A DNA stretch of 58,018 bases from Clostridia bacterium. Its GTDB lineage: Bacteria; Bacillota_A; Clostridia; Christensenellales; Aristaeellaceae. A program made the position numbers and the translations under genes. Positions 1-8,542 of this stretch are shown in pieces. Below the pieces are notes generated by a model, which had not been told where the DNA came from, made no database searches, and saw only the letters and a program-made list of their open reading frames with translations. Within the stretch, counting starts at the first letter, position 1; each line of letters opens with the position of its first letter. The stretch covers positions 1 to 58,018 of the forward strand of contig BNUH01000011.1 in NCBI GenBank assembly GCA_025997215.1, read 5' to 3'.

Positions 1-131
1 CAAGACAACCAAGGCCCACCCAGATTCCCCCAGGTAGGCCTTGCGTAAGCCTCACTCGGCCGCTGCAGTCTCGTCTTGCACCGGAAGAACTTCGGCATAA
101 TTCACCTGCCTTAACCATTATAGTAGCCAAT
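1..131 (-). other. Left edge of window, downstream end of the tail-tip operon; no gene assigned
   Basis: On the minus strand, after the stop of the glycine-rich tail gene, three readings are possible and none is convincing. An ATG at 118 opens a frame that stays open to the window edge. An ATG at 98 opens a second frame. A GTG at 92 just after AAGGCAG would give a 17-codon peptide ending near 41-43. The piece is too short to decide; a further tail-operon gene may begin here. Confidence 0.2.
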
Positions 132-881
132 CTATCGCACCAATGGCGTCCGCATTAGTATCAACCCCGCCGCGCCCAGCCCCGCGTTCACAAGCGAACC
201 CAGGTATGTCGAGCAGTAATCCGTCCGTGCGCCGCCATTCCCGCCTGCGCCGACGCCCGGCGAGGCCGTCATCATGTATATCTTTGTAGAATTGTAACCA
301 TACACCGTGTCCGGCGCTTTCACAGGCAGGAATGTGCATCCCGTAGCGCCCCTGCCCGGCGTGGCCGCAGTCGCGGCCAATCCCGCCGTAACCGTCCCAT
401 ACTCGTGAGCCGTGTCGCCGTACAGCCGATACACCGAGCCGACCGGGTAGCCGTTCGTCGGCGTCGAGGCTATAATCGTGTTTGAATTCTGGAACGGTCC
501 AGCCGCCGATGTCCCCGTCTGTGACAATACAAACGTGTACGTCCCAACGCCCAACTCAATCCCAGACGTCGTCAAGGGCACACCCGCACCGCCGCCCTGT
601 CCGCAGCCAGAACCATTGCCCGGTTTGCCCGTCTCGCCCGGCGAAATCATCCAGAAGTCCGCCGTGTATCCTCCCTCGCCAACCGTCCAAGAAACCCCGT
701 CCGTCAAATCCCAGCACGCGTACTCGGCGTACCATGTTTCGCCATACTTCATCGCGCGGCGCTTAATGCCCATGCCCGTCCAGCTGATCTCCGGCCACTG
801 CAGACCATCCGCCGCCTCCCAGAAGTAAATGTTATCCACTTGAATACCCACCGTGCCACCTCCAATGCCCAACTTAATCAT
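132..881 (-). CDS. Glycine-rich phage tail/fibre-like protein
   Basis: Hypothetical structural protein of 249 residues, last complete gene of the tail-tip operon. The start is the ATG at 881, whose A is shared with the TAA stop of the preceding gene (TAATG), so translation is probably coupled. The sequence is rich in Gly, Thr, Ser, Tyr and Trp, with runs such as CGQGGGAG near the middle and a Gly/Ala-rich C-terminus. No signal peptide or membrane segment is apparent. Such composition is common in distal tail fibre or receptor-binding proteins, but no family is recognised with certainty. Its role as a fibre component is inferred from position after the baseplate-like gene. Confidence 0.6.
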   Translation of the reverse strand: MIKLGIGGGTVGIQVDNIYFWEAADGLQWPEISWTGMGIKRRAMKYGETWYAEYACWDLTDGVSWTVGEGGYTADFWMISPGETGKPGNGSGCGQGGGAGVPLTTSGIELGVGTYTFVLSQTGTSAAGPFQNSNTIIASTPTNGYPVGSVYRLYGDTAHEYGTVTAGLAATAATPGRGATGCTFLPVKAPDTVYGYNSTKIYMMTASPGVGAGGNGGARTDYCSTYLGSLVNAGLGAAGLILMRTPLVR

Positions 882-2101
882 TAAGATAATATAAGGATCT
901 GCACTGCCAGTTCCTCCTCCGGCACCGTGCCAGCCGCCGATATCGTCAAGCCGCCATCCCATTGCGCGGAAACCCTCGGCTGCGCCGCGCCGTACATCGC
1001 GTATTGATCCGCCGTCGCTCCCGGCGCTAACCGTACAATCCCGATCGAACCCTCCAGTATTTGCTCATCGTAGACCTCCACCGACTGATCCAGCCACATA
1101 TCGGCCGTGATCACTAAGTCGATGGTTATCGGCGGCTTGCTGTAATCCATCCCTGGCACGGCTGCCTCGAACGCCGAGCCGCTGGCCTTGAGCATGCCCT
1201 CCAACTGTTGAGCCTCCAGCAGCGTCACCGCCAGCTCGCCGACGGCCTCCTCCATGTTGGTCAGGTCGTTGCCCAGCTCGATGATGGTCTGTTCTAATGA
1301 ATCTACCGTTTCCGATAGATCCTGCATATCCTCCTGAAGGTTCGTCATCAATCCATCCAACCTATTGAAGGCCGCGCTGTCCTCGCTCAACCTCACCCAC
1401 GCCGATGCCTGGGTAGGATCGCCTTCCACGCACATGAATACATCTCCGTCCGGTGTGATCGCCTGATCGCCTATCGACGCGTCGGTCAGATTGAGCAAAT
1501 CCGCTTCGTCCTCCGCTGAAAATATCGCGTGCCCGCCATCGCCGATGCCGCTGGTGTCGGGCAGTGATAGCACCAGCTTCATGCCGTCTGCCTCCTGGAC
1601 GAACGCGGCTGCGGGTCTGGCGTTGGGCGGCAGCAAGGCTATCCTTGCCGATATCCCGCTGAACGCGTTCGCGAATGCCAATACCTCCGACACCCAGTCC
1701 GGCCGTGGCGCTTCCGCGCCCTCGTACGCCCCCTGCGAAACCCAGCCCACCACCGACCACTGCGCCCTTTTTTCACCGGAACCCGCGGTCGAATCCCCAG
1801 TAGAATCCGACACCTCCGGCGCTTCCGCCGTCACAGTCAGCCACAGCATGCCGGACACGGCCAAATCCGATTCACCCAATACATAGCCGATCTCCCCATC
1901 GGCATCGGCCCTCAAGCCCACCTCGGCGGGGTAAGTCCAGCCGTCGGCGCGCCTCATATGGATCGAGTACACCGCATGTGGTATACGCGCCTCGGCCTTA
2001 GTCACATCTATAACAAGCTCCGTCGAACCCGACTCCCCAGCCGTGCCGAACGCGAGCATGAACTCCTGCTGTCTCCCCCAAACCAAATCTATCTTTTGCA
2101 T
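881..2101 (-). CDS. Baseplate upper protein-like phage tail protein with coiled coil
   Basis: Protein of 406 residues preceded by an ideal GGAGGTATCT spacing to the ATG. The N-terminal ~110 residues (MQKIDLVWGRQQEF and following) read like the small beta domain that begins BppU-type baseplate proteins of siphophages, in which a typed parameter such as ELVIDVTKAEA follows. Residues ~240-295 form a heptad-rich coiled coil (LQEDMQDLSETVDSLEQTI). The C-terminal ~110 residues are probably a beta-rich head. In this architecture the N-terminus docks on the tail tip and the coiled coil trimerises to present a receptor-binding head. The stop overlaps the next gene by one base. The family assignment is an inference from layout and motif style; phage structural origin is fairly safe. 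Confidence 0.6.
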   Translation of the reverse strand: MQKIDLVWGRQQEFMLAFGTAGESGSTELVIDVTKAEARIPHAVYSIHMRRADGWTYPAEVGLRADADGEIGYVLGESDLAVSGMLWLTVTAEAPEVSDSTGDSTAGSGEKRAQWSVVGWVSQGAYEGAEAPRPDWVSEVLAFANAFSGISARIALLPPNARPAAAFVQEADGMKLVLSLPDTSGIGDGGHAIFSAEDEADLLNLTDASIGDQAITPDGDVFMCVEGDPTQASAWVRLSEDSAAFNRLDGLMTNLQEDMQDLSETVDSLEQTIIELGNDLTNMEEAVGELAVTLLEAQQLEGMLKASGSAFEAAVPGMDYSKPPITIDLVITADMWLDQSVEVYDEQILEGSIGIVRLAPGATADQYAMYGAAQPRVSAQWDGGLTISAAGTVPEEELAVQILILS

Positions 2102-2127
2102 AGATACCTCCTTAATGAGTGGTACCG

Positions 2128-3111
2128 TTACTCACGCTTACCCGTCACCACCAGCGTATAATTCACCGCGCCGCCAGGTCTCCTGCTCGCGTACACCGTC
2201 ACGAATCCCAACCCCGTCGAACCCGAACCCAGTACGGGTTCATTCAAACTATCGGGATGGATGAGGATCACAGCGTCCGTGTCGGTATAAGTGACCGACG
2301 AATGATACACCCGCGCTTGCCACAGCCCCAGCATCTCATTCATCGTCCAATCGCTGGGATAGATGGAACCCGTCTCGCGCGCCTTCTCGAACACCGTCCC
2401 GGATTGAGCCTCGGCCAATTCCTCGACATCGTTTTGGAGTATGGTCACGGCTGACGCCAGCGAGATGGCGGCATTCTCATCCAGCAAATCCTGCACGGAA
2501 TCGAGCCACTCCTGGAACTGATCCATCGCGGCATCCTGCCAACCCTCCGATTCCTGCTGAATCTGCTCGAACCAGACCGCCCACGCCTCCTCAAACTGCG
2601 CGAACAGCCCCTCCGCGCCTACCTCGATCAAGGAATGCATCACGCCGCAGACTGCGCCGTTCCATCGCGTATCGGCAATATCCAACTGTGTAATCCCCTC
2701 GGCGGTAGCCTGAACATTCACCCTGGCCAGCATCAACTCCCATGCGTGCTCGTCCCGCTGCAGTCCCGGCGTCTCCGGCTGGGATGCGGGCGTGCCCTTG
2801 ACCACACGCTCTTCGATTATCCGCGCATCGAAGTCGCACCGGATCAGCACCGCGTCGATCCTGGGCAGCGTCCCATTCGGCGGATCGACCGTTAACATCG
2901 TCGGTTCATCATTTACGCCGATGTGTCCGCGTATGGCGCAGCGTCCCGGCTGCACGCTGATCGCCCAACCGCCTTCCGCCTTCAGCATCAAGCTGCTGCC
3001 CGGTGAGGGATGCACTCCATCCGACACCACGCTGCCCAGCATCGCGGCCACATCCTCCGCGTCGTATACCCTGTCCCCATTTACCGCGTTAAACGGAATC
3101 ATTAAGTCCAT
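2128..3111 (-). CDS. Phage tail-tip/baseplate structural protein
   Basis: Protein of 327 residues. The N-terminal half (IPFNAVNGDRVYDAEDVAAML, then GTLPRIDAVLIRCDF and LDIADTRWNGAVCGVMHSLI) is the type of sequence found in Clostridial prophage tail proteins that sit between the Gp37-like tail protein and the receptor-binding protein. Residues ~165-240 are rich in Glu, Gln and Trp and predict helices (FEEAWAVWFEQIQQES). No transmembrane segment or catalytic motif is visible. It is co-directional with its neighbours with 23-26 bp gaps, so it is part of the same operon. The exact function is not known; the prophage structural role rests on context and remembered family resemblance. Confidence 0.65.
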   Translation of the reverse strand: MDLMIPFNAVNGDRVYDAEDVAAMLGSVVSDGVHPSPGSSLMLKAEGGWAISVQPGRCAIRGHIGVNDEPTMLTVDPPNGTLPRIDAVLIRCDFDARIIEERVVKGTPASQPETPGLQRDEHAWELMLARVNVQATAEGITQLDIADTRWNGAVCGVMHSLIEVGAEGLFAQFEEAWAVWFEQIQQESEGWQDAAMDQFQEWLDSVQDLLDENAAISLASAVTILQNDVEELAEAQSGTVFEKARETGSIYPSDWTMNEMLGLWQARVYHSSVTYTDTDAVILIHPDSLNEPVLGSGSTGLGFVTVYASRRPGGAVNYTLVVTGKRE

Positions 3112-3134
3112 ATATGTACCTCCTCATACCGCGC

Positions 3135-4259
3135 TTACACCGCGCCCAGCATCACATAGCTGGATTCGACACCATTCGCAATCCTAATCTCCAACGCCCT
3201 CACCCGCGCCGCCGCGTCGACATCCCAGCCTCGCGCGCGCACCCGGACGATATCGCCCAGCGCGAGATCAGGCCATTGCGCCATATCGAGCGTGCCCGAT
3301 ATCGCCGTACCGCGTGCCGACGAGCGCAGCAAGCTCATCGCGAACGCCTTCATCGTCGCCTGGTACTGGGCTTCCGTTAATTGAACCGACCCCCCCGAAG
3401 TCCCCGCCGGCAGTCCGACCGCGCTGCCTGGCCCATCTGTAATGCTCGCCGCCGAATACCGCACAGCCCCTTCGAATCGATTAAGCCCCGACGCCCGTGC
3501 ACCGCCAGCCTCCAGCATCGCGTCCGCCACTATCTTCCGAGTTACGCCCAACTCGGCGTTCGTTTCGCCGATGACGTACATCACATTGCGGAATTCCTCC
3601 GTACTATCCTCGGCTGACAGTCCAAGCAAATTGTCGTATTCAGGATTCAGTGTAACGGGTTCGGCCGCGTCGCTGGCCCAGCGATCCAACCCCTCGTATA
3701 TCTGGAACTGCATGCCCATAGTCGCAGGATCGAACACCGTCCGATAACCCAACCCGCTGCCTCGGCATACGGTCTCCACCGCCTCTAGCAGCGTCTCGCC
3801 CGATGTGAGCAGCGTTATATTGTCGCCCAACCCATCCGACGCCTGCATGCTCCAGCCGGGGAACGCCCGCGCCGTATCCCCGAATACGCTCTCCATCAGC
3901 CGCCGGATCACCAGCCCAGCCTTGCCCGTGTGATACCTCACATCCGGCAGACAGCGCCGCGCCAGCAATCCGCTCAATGTCCTGCCTCGCGCCGTCAGTT
4001 CAGTCCCTCCAGCCCTGGCAGTCAGCTTCGTCGACTCGATGATGTAGGCCTCCTGGTACGGCTCGTTAATCGCCCCTGCCGACCTCTTCGGCCAGACGAT
4101 CATGCCAGGCGACATCCGGCCATTGTCCAGCAAATTCAGAGGCGCTATGAACTCTATCCCGCCCAGCGCGTCATACTGTCCGTTGAGTTTCACGCTGGAG
4201 TAAGTCTCGATGATATCCAGCAGGGCGTTGTTTTGAGGATCGAATACCCATAACTCCAT
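3135..4259 (-). CDS. Siphovirus Gp37-like phage tail protein
   Basis: Protein of 374 residues. The N-terminus (MELWVFDPQNNALLDIIETY) followed by a SVKLNGQYDALGGIEFIAPL-type strand, an IIWPKR-like segment, and TELTARGRTLSGLLARR is characteristic of the ReqiPepy6 Gp37-like family of siphophage tail proteins (the tail-associated lysin/hub position in Firmicute phages). The C-terminus (LDMAQWPDLALGDIVRVRARGWDVDAAARV) fits the final domain of that family. A GGAGGTGTAGCG ribosome site lies inside the end of the upstream gene. In phages this gene follows the distal tail protein, as it does here apart from one small membrane protein in between. Confidence in family is good. Confidence 0.8.
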   Translation of the reverse strand: MELWVFDPQNNALLDIIETYSSVKLNGQYDALGGIEFIAPLNLLDNGRMSPGMIVWPKRSAGAINEPYQEAYIIESTKLTARAGGTELTARGRTLSGLLARRCLPDVRYHTGKAGLVIRRLMESVFGDTARAFPGWSMQASDGLGDNITLLTSGETLLEAVETVCRGSGLGYRTVFDPATMGMQFQIYEGLDRWASDAAEPVTLNPEYDNLLGLSAEDSTEEFRNVMYVIGETNAELGVTRKIVADAMLEAGGARASGLNRFEGAVRYSAASITDGPGSAVGLPAGTSGGSVQLTEAQYQATMKAFAMSLLRSSARGTAISGTLDMAQWPDLALGDIVRVRARGWDVDAAARVRALEIRIANGVESSYVMLGAV

Positions 4260-4262
4260 GCG

Positions 4263-4673
4263 CTACACCTCCGTTTCCATCTTCATCTTAATCTCGTCCG
4301 GCGGTTCGTCGTCGAACTCGGCCGTATCCACGATGCTATCCACACCGAACCTAAAGCCATTGCCATCCCCGCTGGGGTTACGGCCGCAGTATATACATCG
4401 CCTGGGCAGCGGCGGCAGCGGGTCTCCGTGTTCCTGCGAATAAATCACCATGATCAGCGACGTGCACATCGCCAGTATGACCAACAGCATCGCGACGAAT
4501 AGGTTCGTCATGTTGCTGAATAAGCGGTCCACCTCCAGCAGTTCACTGGGGAATACGTCCAGCTTGATGATATCCCGAGCGCTGTTGCTCATGTGGATGA
4601 ATACTACGCTCATGCACGCCAGCCCCAGCAGGAACACGATCAGGATAAGCATCAGCTTCGACGTCCACTTCAT
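4263..4673 (-). CDS. Small two-pass membrane protein in tail operon
   Basis: Protein of 136 residues starting at MKWTSK, chosen because AGAGGAGT lies eight bases upstream; an ATG 21 bases further up has a poorer context. Two membrane segments are visible, near residues 5-27 (LMLILIVFLLGLACMSVVFI) and 60-80 (LFVAMLLVILAMCTSLIMVI). A C-terminal tail carries CIYCGRN, a possible CxxC metal or disulfide pair, then an acidic end. It lies between the distal tail and Gp37-like genes, where phages usually have no membrane protein. It could be a holin-like or host-derived insertion. Function unknown. Confidence 0.6.
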   Translation of the reverse strand: MKWTSKLMLILIVFLLGLACMSVVFIHMSNSARDIIKLDVFPSELLEVDRLFSNMTNLFVAMLLVILAMCTSLIMVIYSQEHGDPLPPLPRRCIYCGRNPSGDGNGFRFGVDSIVDTAEFDDEPPDEIKMKMETEV

Positions 4674-4713
4674 CCGAAAGACTCCTCTACTCATCTTAAC
4701 CTCTTAGCCTCCG

Positions 4714-5586
4714 TCAGACGCCCAGGTATTTCGCGCGGAACGCTACGGACACGGTCAGCGCCTCCGCGCCAGATACCGAGGAGGCCTTCAGCAGGTTGTC
4801 CCCCGGTTCCAGCTGCGGGAATACGCTGTCTGGATGTAGATACCGCATGCCGCTTTCGGATGTGCCGTCGGCATGGATATACAGCGCGCGCTTCTGGCCG
4901 ATGCCCGTGTCGATCTCGAACGATTCGCCGTGCTCAAGAGTCCTGGTAATTCTAAGGAATTCCGCCGTGCCAGGCCGAATCACCTCGGGCTGCACGACGG
5001 TGTCAGCCGCGTACATGCGGATGGCCATACCCGTGCGAACATCCCCGGGGTTGAATACGTTCACCGTCACATCCAGCTGCCGTCCGCCGAATTGGAATGG
5101 GGCGAACATGCTCCACGGGAACACCACCGCGCCCATCCATCCGGTCAGATTCGCCAGCGAATCCCCGTCCGCATCCTCCCACCAAGGCGACGGTGCGACC
5201 AGCGCCGCGCTGAACCGCGACCCATCCGTCTTGTCAAACAGCGGCCCCTGCTCGACCACACAGCCGATCCGCCGCTCGAATATCCCGCCAGCCTCCGGCC
5301 GCCGCAGCGTCAGCCAGCCAGGTTCCAACGGCGAGAAGCACGCGATCAGGTGCCGGCGATTCACGGCGACATCCCGCGCGATAAACCCCTCTAGCGTCAT
5401 CAGCCGCCGCTTTACGCGGCTGGAGATCCACACCGAACCCGCCTGCCGCGCAGAATCCGCCAGGTACGTCTCGCTGCGCAGGTCGTACAACCCTTCCGCC
5501 GTCGTGAGAATGAACGGCGTCGAGTCCGTGCCCGCAGTACCCAGCGACACGGTTTTACCGCGCGCGCTTTCGTAAATCAGTTCCAT
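4714..5586 (-). CDS. Distal tail protein (Dit-like, siphovirus tail component family)
   Basis: Protein of 290 residues. Start at MELIYESARG was chosen over an upstream ATG because GGAGGCTTGGG ends directly before it. The order of elements matches the phage tail family: an N-terminal strand with SLGTAGTDSTPFILT, a RLMTLEGFIARDVAVNRRHL segment, then IACFSPLEPGWLTL and a turn APSPWWEDAD that is typical of Dit proteins, followed by a beta-rich C-terminal domain. Dit forms the ring joining the tail tube to the tip. Here it is the first gene of its operon, with its own sigma-A-type promoter upstream and no tape-measure gene, which is unusual for an intact prophage. Confidence 0.75.
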   Translation of the reverse strand: MELIYESARGKTVSLGTAGTDSTPFILTTAEGLYDLRSETYLADSARQAGSVWISSRVKRRLMTLEGFIARDVAVNRRHLIACFSPLEPGWLTLRRPEAGGIFERRIGCVVEQGPLFDKTDGSRFSAALVAPSPWWEDADGDSLANLTGWMGAVVFPWSMFAPFQFGGRQLDVTVNVFNPGDVRTGMAIRMYAADTVVQPEVIRPGTAEFLRITRTLEHGESFEIDTGIGQKRALYIHADGTSESGMRYLHPDSVFPQLEPGDNLLKASSVSGAEALTVSVAFRAKYLGV

Positions 5587-5658
5587 CCCAAGCCTCCCGC
5601 CCCAGGCCATTGCCCGGATGCACCACAAATTTTTGTTTACTACAACCCAATTGCGTCA

Positions 5659-5687
5659 AGCATATCACACTATTTTAGCGTTGTCAA
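5659..5687 (-). promoter_or_regulatory. Sigma-A promoter of the tail-tip operon
   Basis: On the minus strand TTGACA (5687-5682) is followed by 17 bases and TATGCT (5664-5659). It points at the Dit-like gene 73 bases further on. The promoter is flanked by two copies of ACAAATTTTT (5625-5634 and 5697-5706), possible operator half sites. Confidence 0.65.
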
Positions 5688-5804
5688 TAGGTTGTTACAA
5701 ATTTTTATTGTTGGGAATTGTAGGCCGGTAGGAACGCTATGAATATCGGGATTAATCCGTCTGTATTTCACGTTAATTAGTCAGGAATAAATGGAGGCTT
5801 TATC

Positions 5805-7688
5805 ATGTCCGAACCATCAGCCGCCGCTAGGAAAACCGCGTCGGCCAAGTACCGCGAACGAATGCGCGAAACCACAGAATTATTGGCGGCGCAGAAGGCT
5901 AAGCGGCCCGCCCAGCTTCAGCGCGCCGCAGGCTGGGATCAGGCGCGCTCGGTAGCTCGCCTGGCCGAACCCGTGCCCGGTTCACGCAAACCCGACAAGG
6001 GCGAGACGCGCTTGACCGTATCCGCAGCACAGCCAGGTTCGCGGCCAGTATCCCCGCAGCGCGCCGCATCCGAGGCCGCGCTAGCCAGGCCGCTGCGCAC
6101 CACCGCCTCGTTATCGTTACATAATCAATCTGGGGCCGCTTCGACCGCGCCAAGGGCCAGTCAGCCTTATATTGCGCCGCATCCGACGGATCAGTTTAAC
6201 TGGATACGGTTGTTGGTGCTGTCATTTTTAGTTGTGGCTATGATAACCGGATCGGTATATATATTCTTAACACGTACGGATCAAGGCCAATTCCTGCTGG
6301 CGTCCTGGGGCCGCGCGGCCGACAGCACGGCGTATGCCACGCTCGGACGCAGGATGATGAACGAGGGGTCTGTGCCAGCGGCAGTGCGGGCATTCGAGAT
6401 CGCACTTAGCGAGGAGCCAGATAACCTATCGGTATTGTTGGATTTAGGCGGCGCGTACGAGGCCAACGAGCAATTCGATCGGGCTGAACTGGCCTACCGT
6501 CGCGCGGTTTCGCTGCATCCCACCAACTCGGCGGCGTATCAGCGCATCATCAGCCTCTACCAGATGCAGGATAGGCCGTGGGAAGCCATGCAGTGCATGC
6601 AGTACGCGTTCGACCAGACGGGCGACGAGGCGTTCAGCCAGATGCTGGCGGCGGCCCGGCCCGATTATCCTCGCGTATCCGCGACGAGCGGGGTTTATGC
6701 TACACCCATAACTATCCGCCTGACCAGCAACCAGGCCGGCGCGGAGATTCGCTACACTCTGGATGAAACCGACCCATATGTAGGAGCATTATACACTGAT
6801 GAGTTGTATCTGGAAGAGCGGGAGGAGCCGTATACGCTGCGTGCCGTAGTATTCGTGGATGGCCGCGTATCCAGCGAGCAGCGGCAAACTTATACCATCC
6901 GGACTGCCGCGCCGAAGATGCCCGAGTCCAACCTGAAGCCTGGCACATATGACACGGTTCGCACGCTGGCGCTGCGTGCCGAGAAGGATAATGTGATCTA
7001 TTACACCACCGACGGTTCGCCAGCGACGGTAAATTCCAAGGTATTCGAGCCGGGATCGTTGATTACGCTGCGCAAGGCTAGCGCGACGACCGTCCGGGCG
7101 ATTGCCGTCGCGCCCAACGGCAAGGTCAGCAACGAGATGAGTATTCGGTATGTGTGCAAGGGTACAGTCAAGACGAGCGTGATGGAGAGGGACACATTCG
7201 ACAAATTAACGCTGTATTCGACGACGCGAGCACAGTTTATCAGTCGATTCGGTGCGCCATCCAGCGTGGTCGCTGGAGGATCGGATGCCCAGGGGACGTA
7301 TACTGTGCTGTATTTTTCGTTCGGTTACGCGGTTTTCAGGGATGCGGACGATCCGGACGCGAGCCTGCTGGCGGAGTTGAGCGTACGTGACGACAGCATT
7401 AAAGGCCCGCGCGGTGTGACCGTCGGGATGTCGCTGTCCGATGCGATGGCGCTGTACCGCGATGAGGGCGGCGAGGATGATGGCCAAGGCAACCGCGTGC
7501 TCTATTCGTTCATCAGCGGCGCGGCCGAGGGGAATATGGGGCTGCTGCGGAACATGGGCGATGGCGAGTACGAGGCGCACTATTACACCAAGTTAGCGAA
7601 AGATTATATTGAGCTAACGGTGTACGCCAAGGACAGCGTTGTCACCCGTCTGGAGTGGCTTCGCTATCGAATTCCGCCAGAGCAGTAA
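5805..7688 (+). CDS. Membrane-anchored TPR protein with two chitobiase C-terminal-like domains
   Basis: Protein of 627 residues, start supported by TGGAGGCTTTATC. A basic, Ala/Arg-rich cytoplasmic stretch (residues 1-130) precedes one membrane segment at ~132-155 (LLVLSFLVVAMITGSVYIFL). Residues ~165-285 contain TPR units (AVRAFEIALSEEPDNLSVLL, then FDRAELAYRRAVSLHPTNSA). Two beta domains of the CHB_HEX_C type follow at ~288-365 (ATPITIRLTSNQAGAEIRYT...) and ~370-445 (IYYTTDGSPATVNSKVF). The C-terminal ~175 residues are unrecognised. The topology suggests an extracytoplasmic scaffold. It stands alone, divergent from the tail operon, so the context gives no further clue. Confidence 0.75.
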   Translation: MSEPSAAARKTASAKYRERMRETTELLAAQKAKRPAQLQRAAGWDQARSVARLAEPVPGSRKPDKGETRLTVSAAQPGSRPVSPQRAASEAALARPLRTTASLSLHNQSGAASTAPRASQPYIAPHPTDQFNWIRLLVLSFLVVAMITGSVYIFLTRTDQGQFLLASWGRAADSTAYATLGRRMMNEGSVPAAVRAFEIALSEEPDNLSVLLDLGGAYEANEQFDRAELAYRRAVSLHPTNSAAYQRIISLYQMQDRPWEAMQCMQYAFDQTGDEAFSQMLAAARPDYPRVSATSGVYATPITIRLTSNQAGAEIRYTLDETDPYVGALYTDELYLEEREEPYTLRAVVFVDGRVSSEQRQTYTIRTAAPKMPESNLKPGTYDTVRTLALRAEKDNVIYYTTDGSPATVNSKVFEPGSLITLRKASATTVRAIAVAPNGKVSNEMSIRYVCKGTVKTSVMERDTFDKLTLYSTTRAQFISRFGAPSSVVAGGSDAQGTYTVLYFSFGYAVFRDADDPDASLLAELSVRDDSIKGPRGVTVGMSLSDAMALYRDEGGEDDGQGNRVLYSFISGAAEGNMGLLRNMGDGEYEAHYYTKLAKDYIELTVYAKDSVVTRLEWLRYRIPPEQ

Positions 7689-7702
7689 AATTTGGTAAAA
7701 AT

Positions 7703-7945
7703 TTACCGAATTTCCTGCTCCAGGTTGGCGAACAGCTCGCTGTCAAAGAATTTGCGGATGCTGATGTCCAGCCCGTCGCATAACTTTTTGAGCGTTGCGA
7801 CGCCGGGGTTGTGGGTTCGCCCGGTCATGATGTCATTGACGGTGGACTGTGTAACCCCGGCCCGGTTGCTTAGACCGTTGATGGTCATTCCCCGATCCAG
7901 GCAGAGCGCGTGCAAGCGGGTGACGATAGCGTGAGAGATATCCAT
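7703..7945 (-). CDS. XRE-family helix-turn-helix regulator
   Basis: Small DNA-binding protein of about 80 residues (start at MDISHAIV; an ATG at 7969 would add eight residues and overlap the divergent gene). Almost the whole protein is one Cro/C1-type HTH: RLHALCLDRGMTINGLSNRAGVTQSTVNDI with the recognition helix TQSTVNDIMTG, then GVATLKKLCDGLDISIRKFF, a pattern common in standalone Clostridial XRE proteins. It sits only 18 bases from the start of the divergent glycosylase gene, so the two promoters must lie inside coding sequence or the genes influence each other's expression. Target unknown. Confidence 0.8.
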   Translation of the reverse strand: MDISHAIVTRLHALCLDRGMTINGLSNRAGVTQSTVNDIMTGRTHNPGVATLKKLCDGLDISIRKFFDSELFANLEQEIR

Positions 7946-7963
7946 GGTCAGGATCAACCCCTT

Positions 7964-8476
7964 ATGCATATTTATTCATTTCCGTACGCTGCGCAATCCG
8001 ACGCGCGTGTGCTGATTCTTGGGACGATGCCCAGCGTAGCCTCGCTGACCGCGACTAACTATTACGCCCACCCACGCAACGCGTTCTGGCCAATCATCTA
8101 CGGCTTGTGGGATGAGCGCCCGCCGGAGGACTGGGCGGCGCGCTACGAATTCCTCCGATCACACCGGATCGCCTTGTGGGATGTTGCGTGCTCATGCACC
8201 CGTCAGGCTAGCAGCGACGCCTCTATGCGCGACGTCCAGCCTAACGACATTCCGGCGCTGCTGGATGAATGCCCCGACATCCGCGCGGTATTCTTCAACG
8301 GCCAGAAGGCCGCCGCGCTATTCCGTTCGCTCATACTGCCTAACCTGCCCGACCGATCCGACCGATGCTCGGCGATCGAGTTCGTCACGCTGCCGTCGAC
8401 CAGTCCGGCCAGGGTTCAGGCGTTTGAAACCAAGGCCGCTGCGTGGCGCATAGTTCGTGCTTTTTTGGAGACGTAA
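7964..8476 (+). CDS. Hypoxanthine-DNA (deoxyinosine) glycosylase, uracil-DNA glycosylase superfamily
   Basis: Protein of 170 residues starting MHIYSFPY. Near the N-terminus it has LILGTMPSVASL followed by YYAHPRNAFWPIIYGLW, the signature of the bacterial DNA-deoxyinosine glycosylase group in the UDG superfamily. IALWDVACSCTRQASSDASM and VFFNGQKAA follow in the expected order, and the late LPSTSPAR motif matches the H/S-rich DNA-insertion loop. It would remove hypoxanthine arising from adenine deamination as the first step of base excision repair. The ribosome site is weak (AGGATC). It lies between an XRE regulator and xpt, the latter also linked to purine base handling, though co-regulation is not shown. 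Confidence 0.88.
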   Translation: MHIYSFPYAAQSDARVLILGTMPSVASLTATNYYAHPRNAFWPIIYGLWDERPPEDWAARYEFLRSHRIALWDVACSCTRQASSDASMRDVQPNDIPALLDECPDIRAVFFNGQKAAALFRSLILPNLPDRSDRCSAIEFVTLPSTSPARVQAFETKAAAWRIVRAFLET

Positions 8477-8504
8477 AAACCATTGTCCAGGTTCCCTGTT
8501 TATT

Positions 8505-8530
8505 CCAAATTTGGGAAAACTTTCCGAATG
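8505..8530. repeat. Small dyad upstream of xpt
   Basis: The perfect palindrome CCAAATTTGG (8508-8517) is followed at once by a short hairpin GGAAA/TTTCC. It lies in the 66-bp gap before xpt and could be an operator or leader structure. It does not resemble a purine riboswitch. Confidence 0.3.
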
Positions 8531-8542
8531 GATGGCTAAAAC

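Noticed and set aside
8477..8542. Purine riboswitch before xpt
   Set aside because: The 66-bp gap is too short and lacks the conserved aptamer core.
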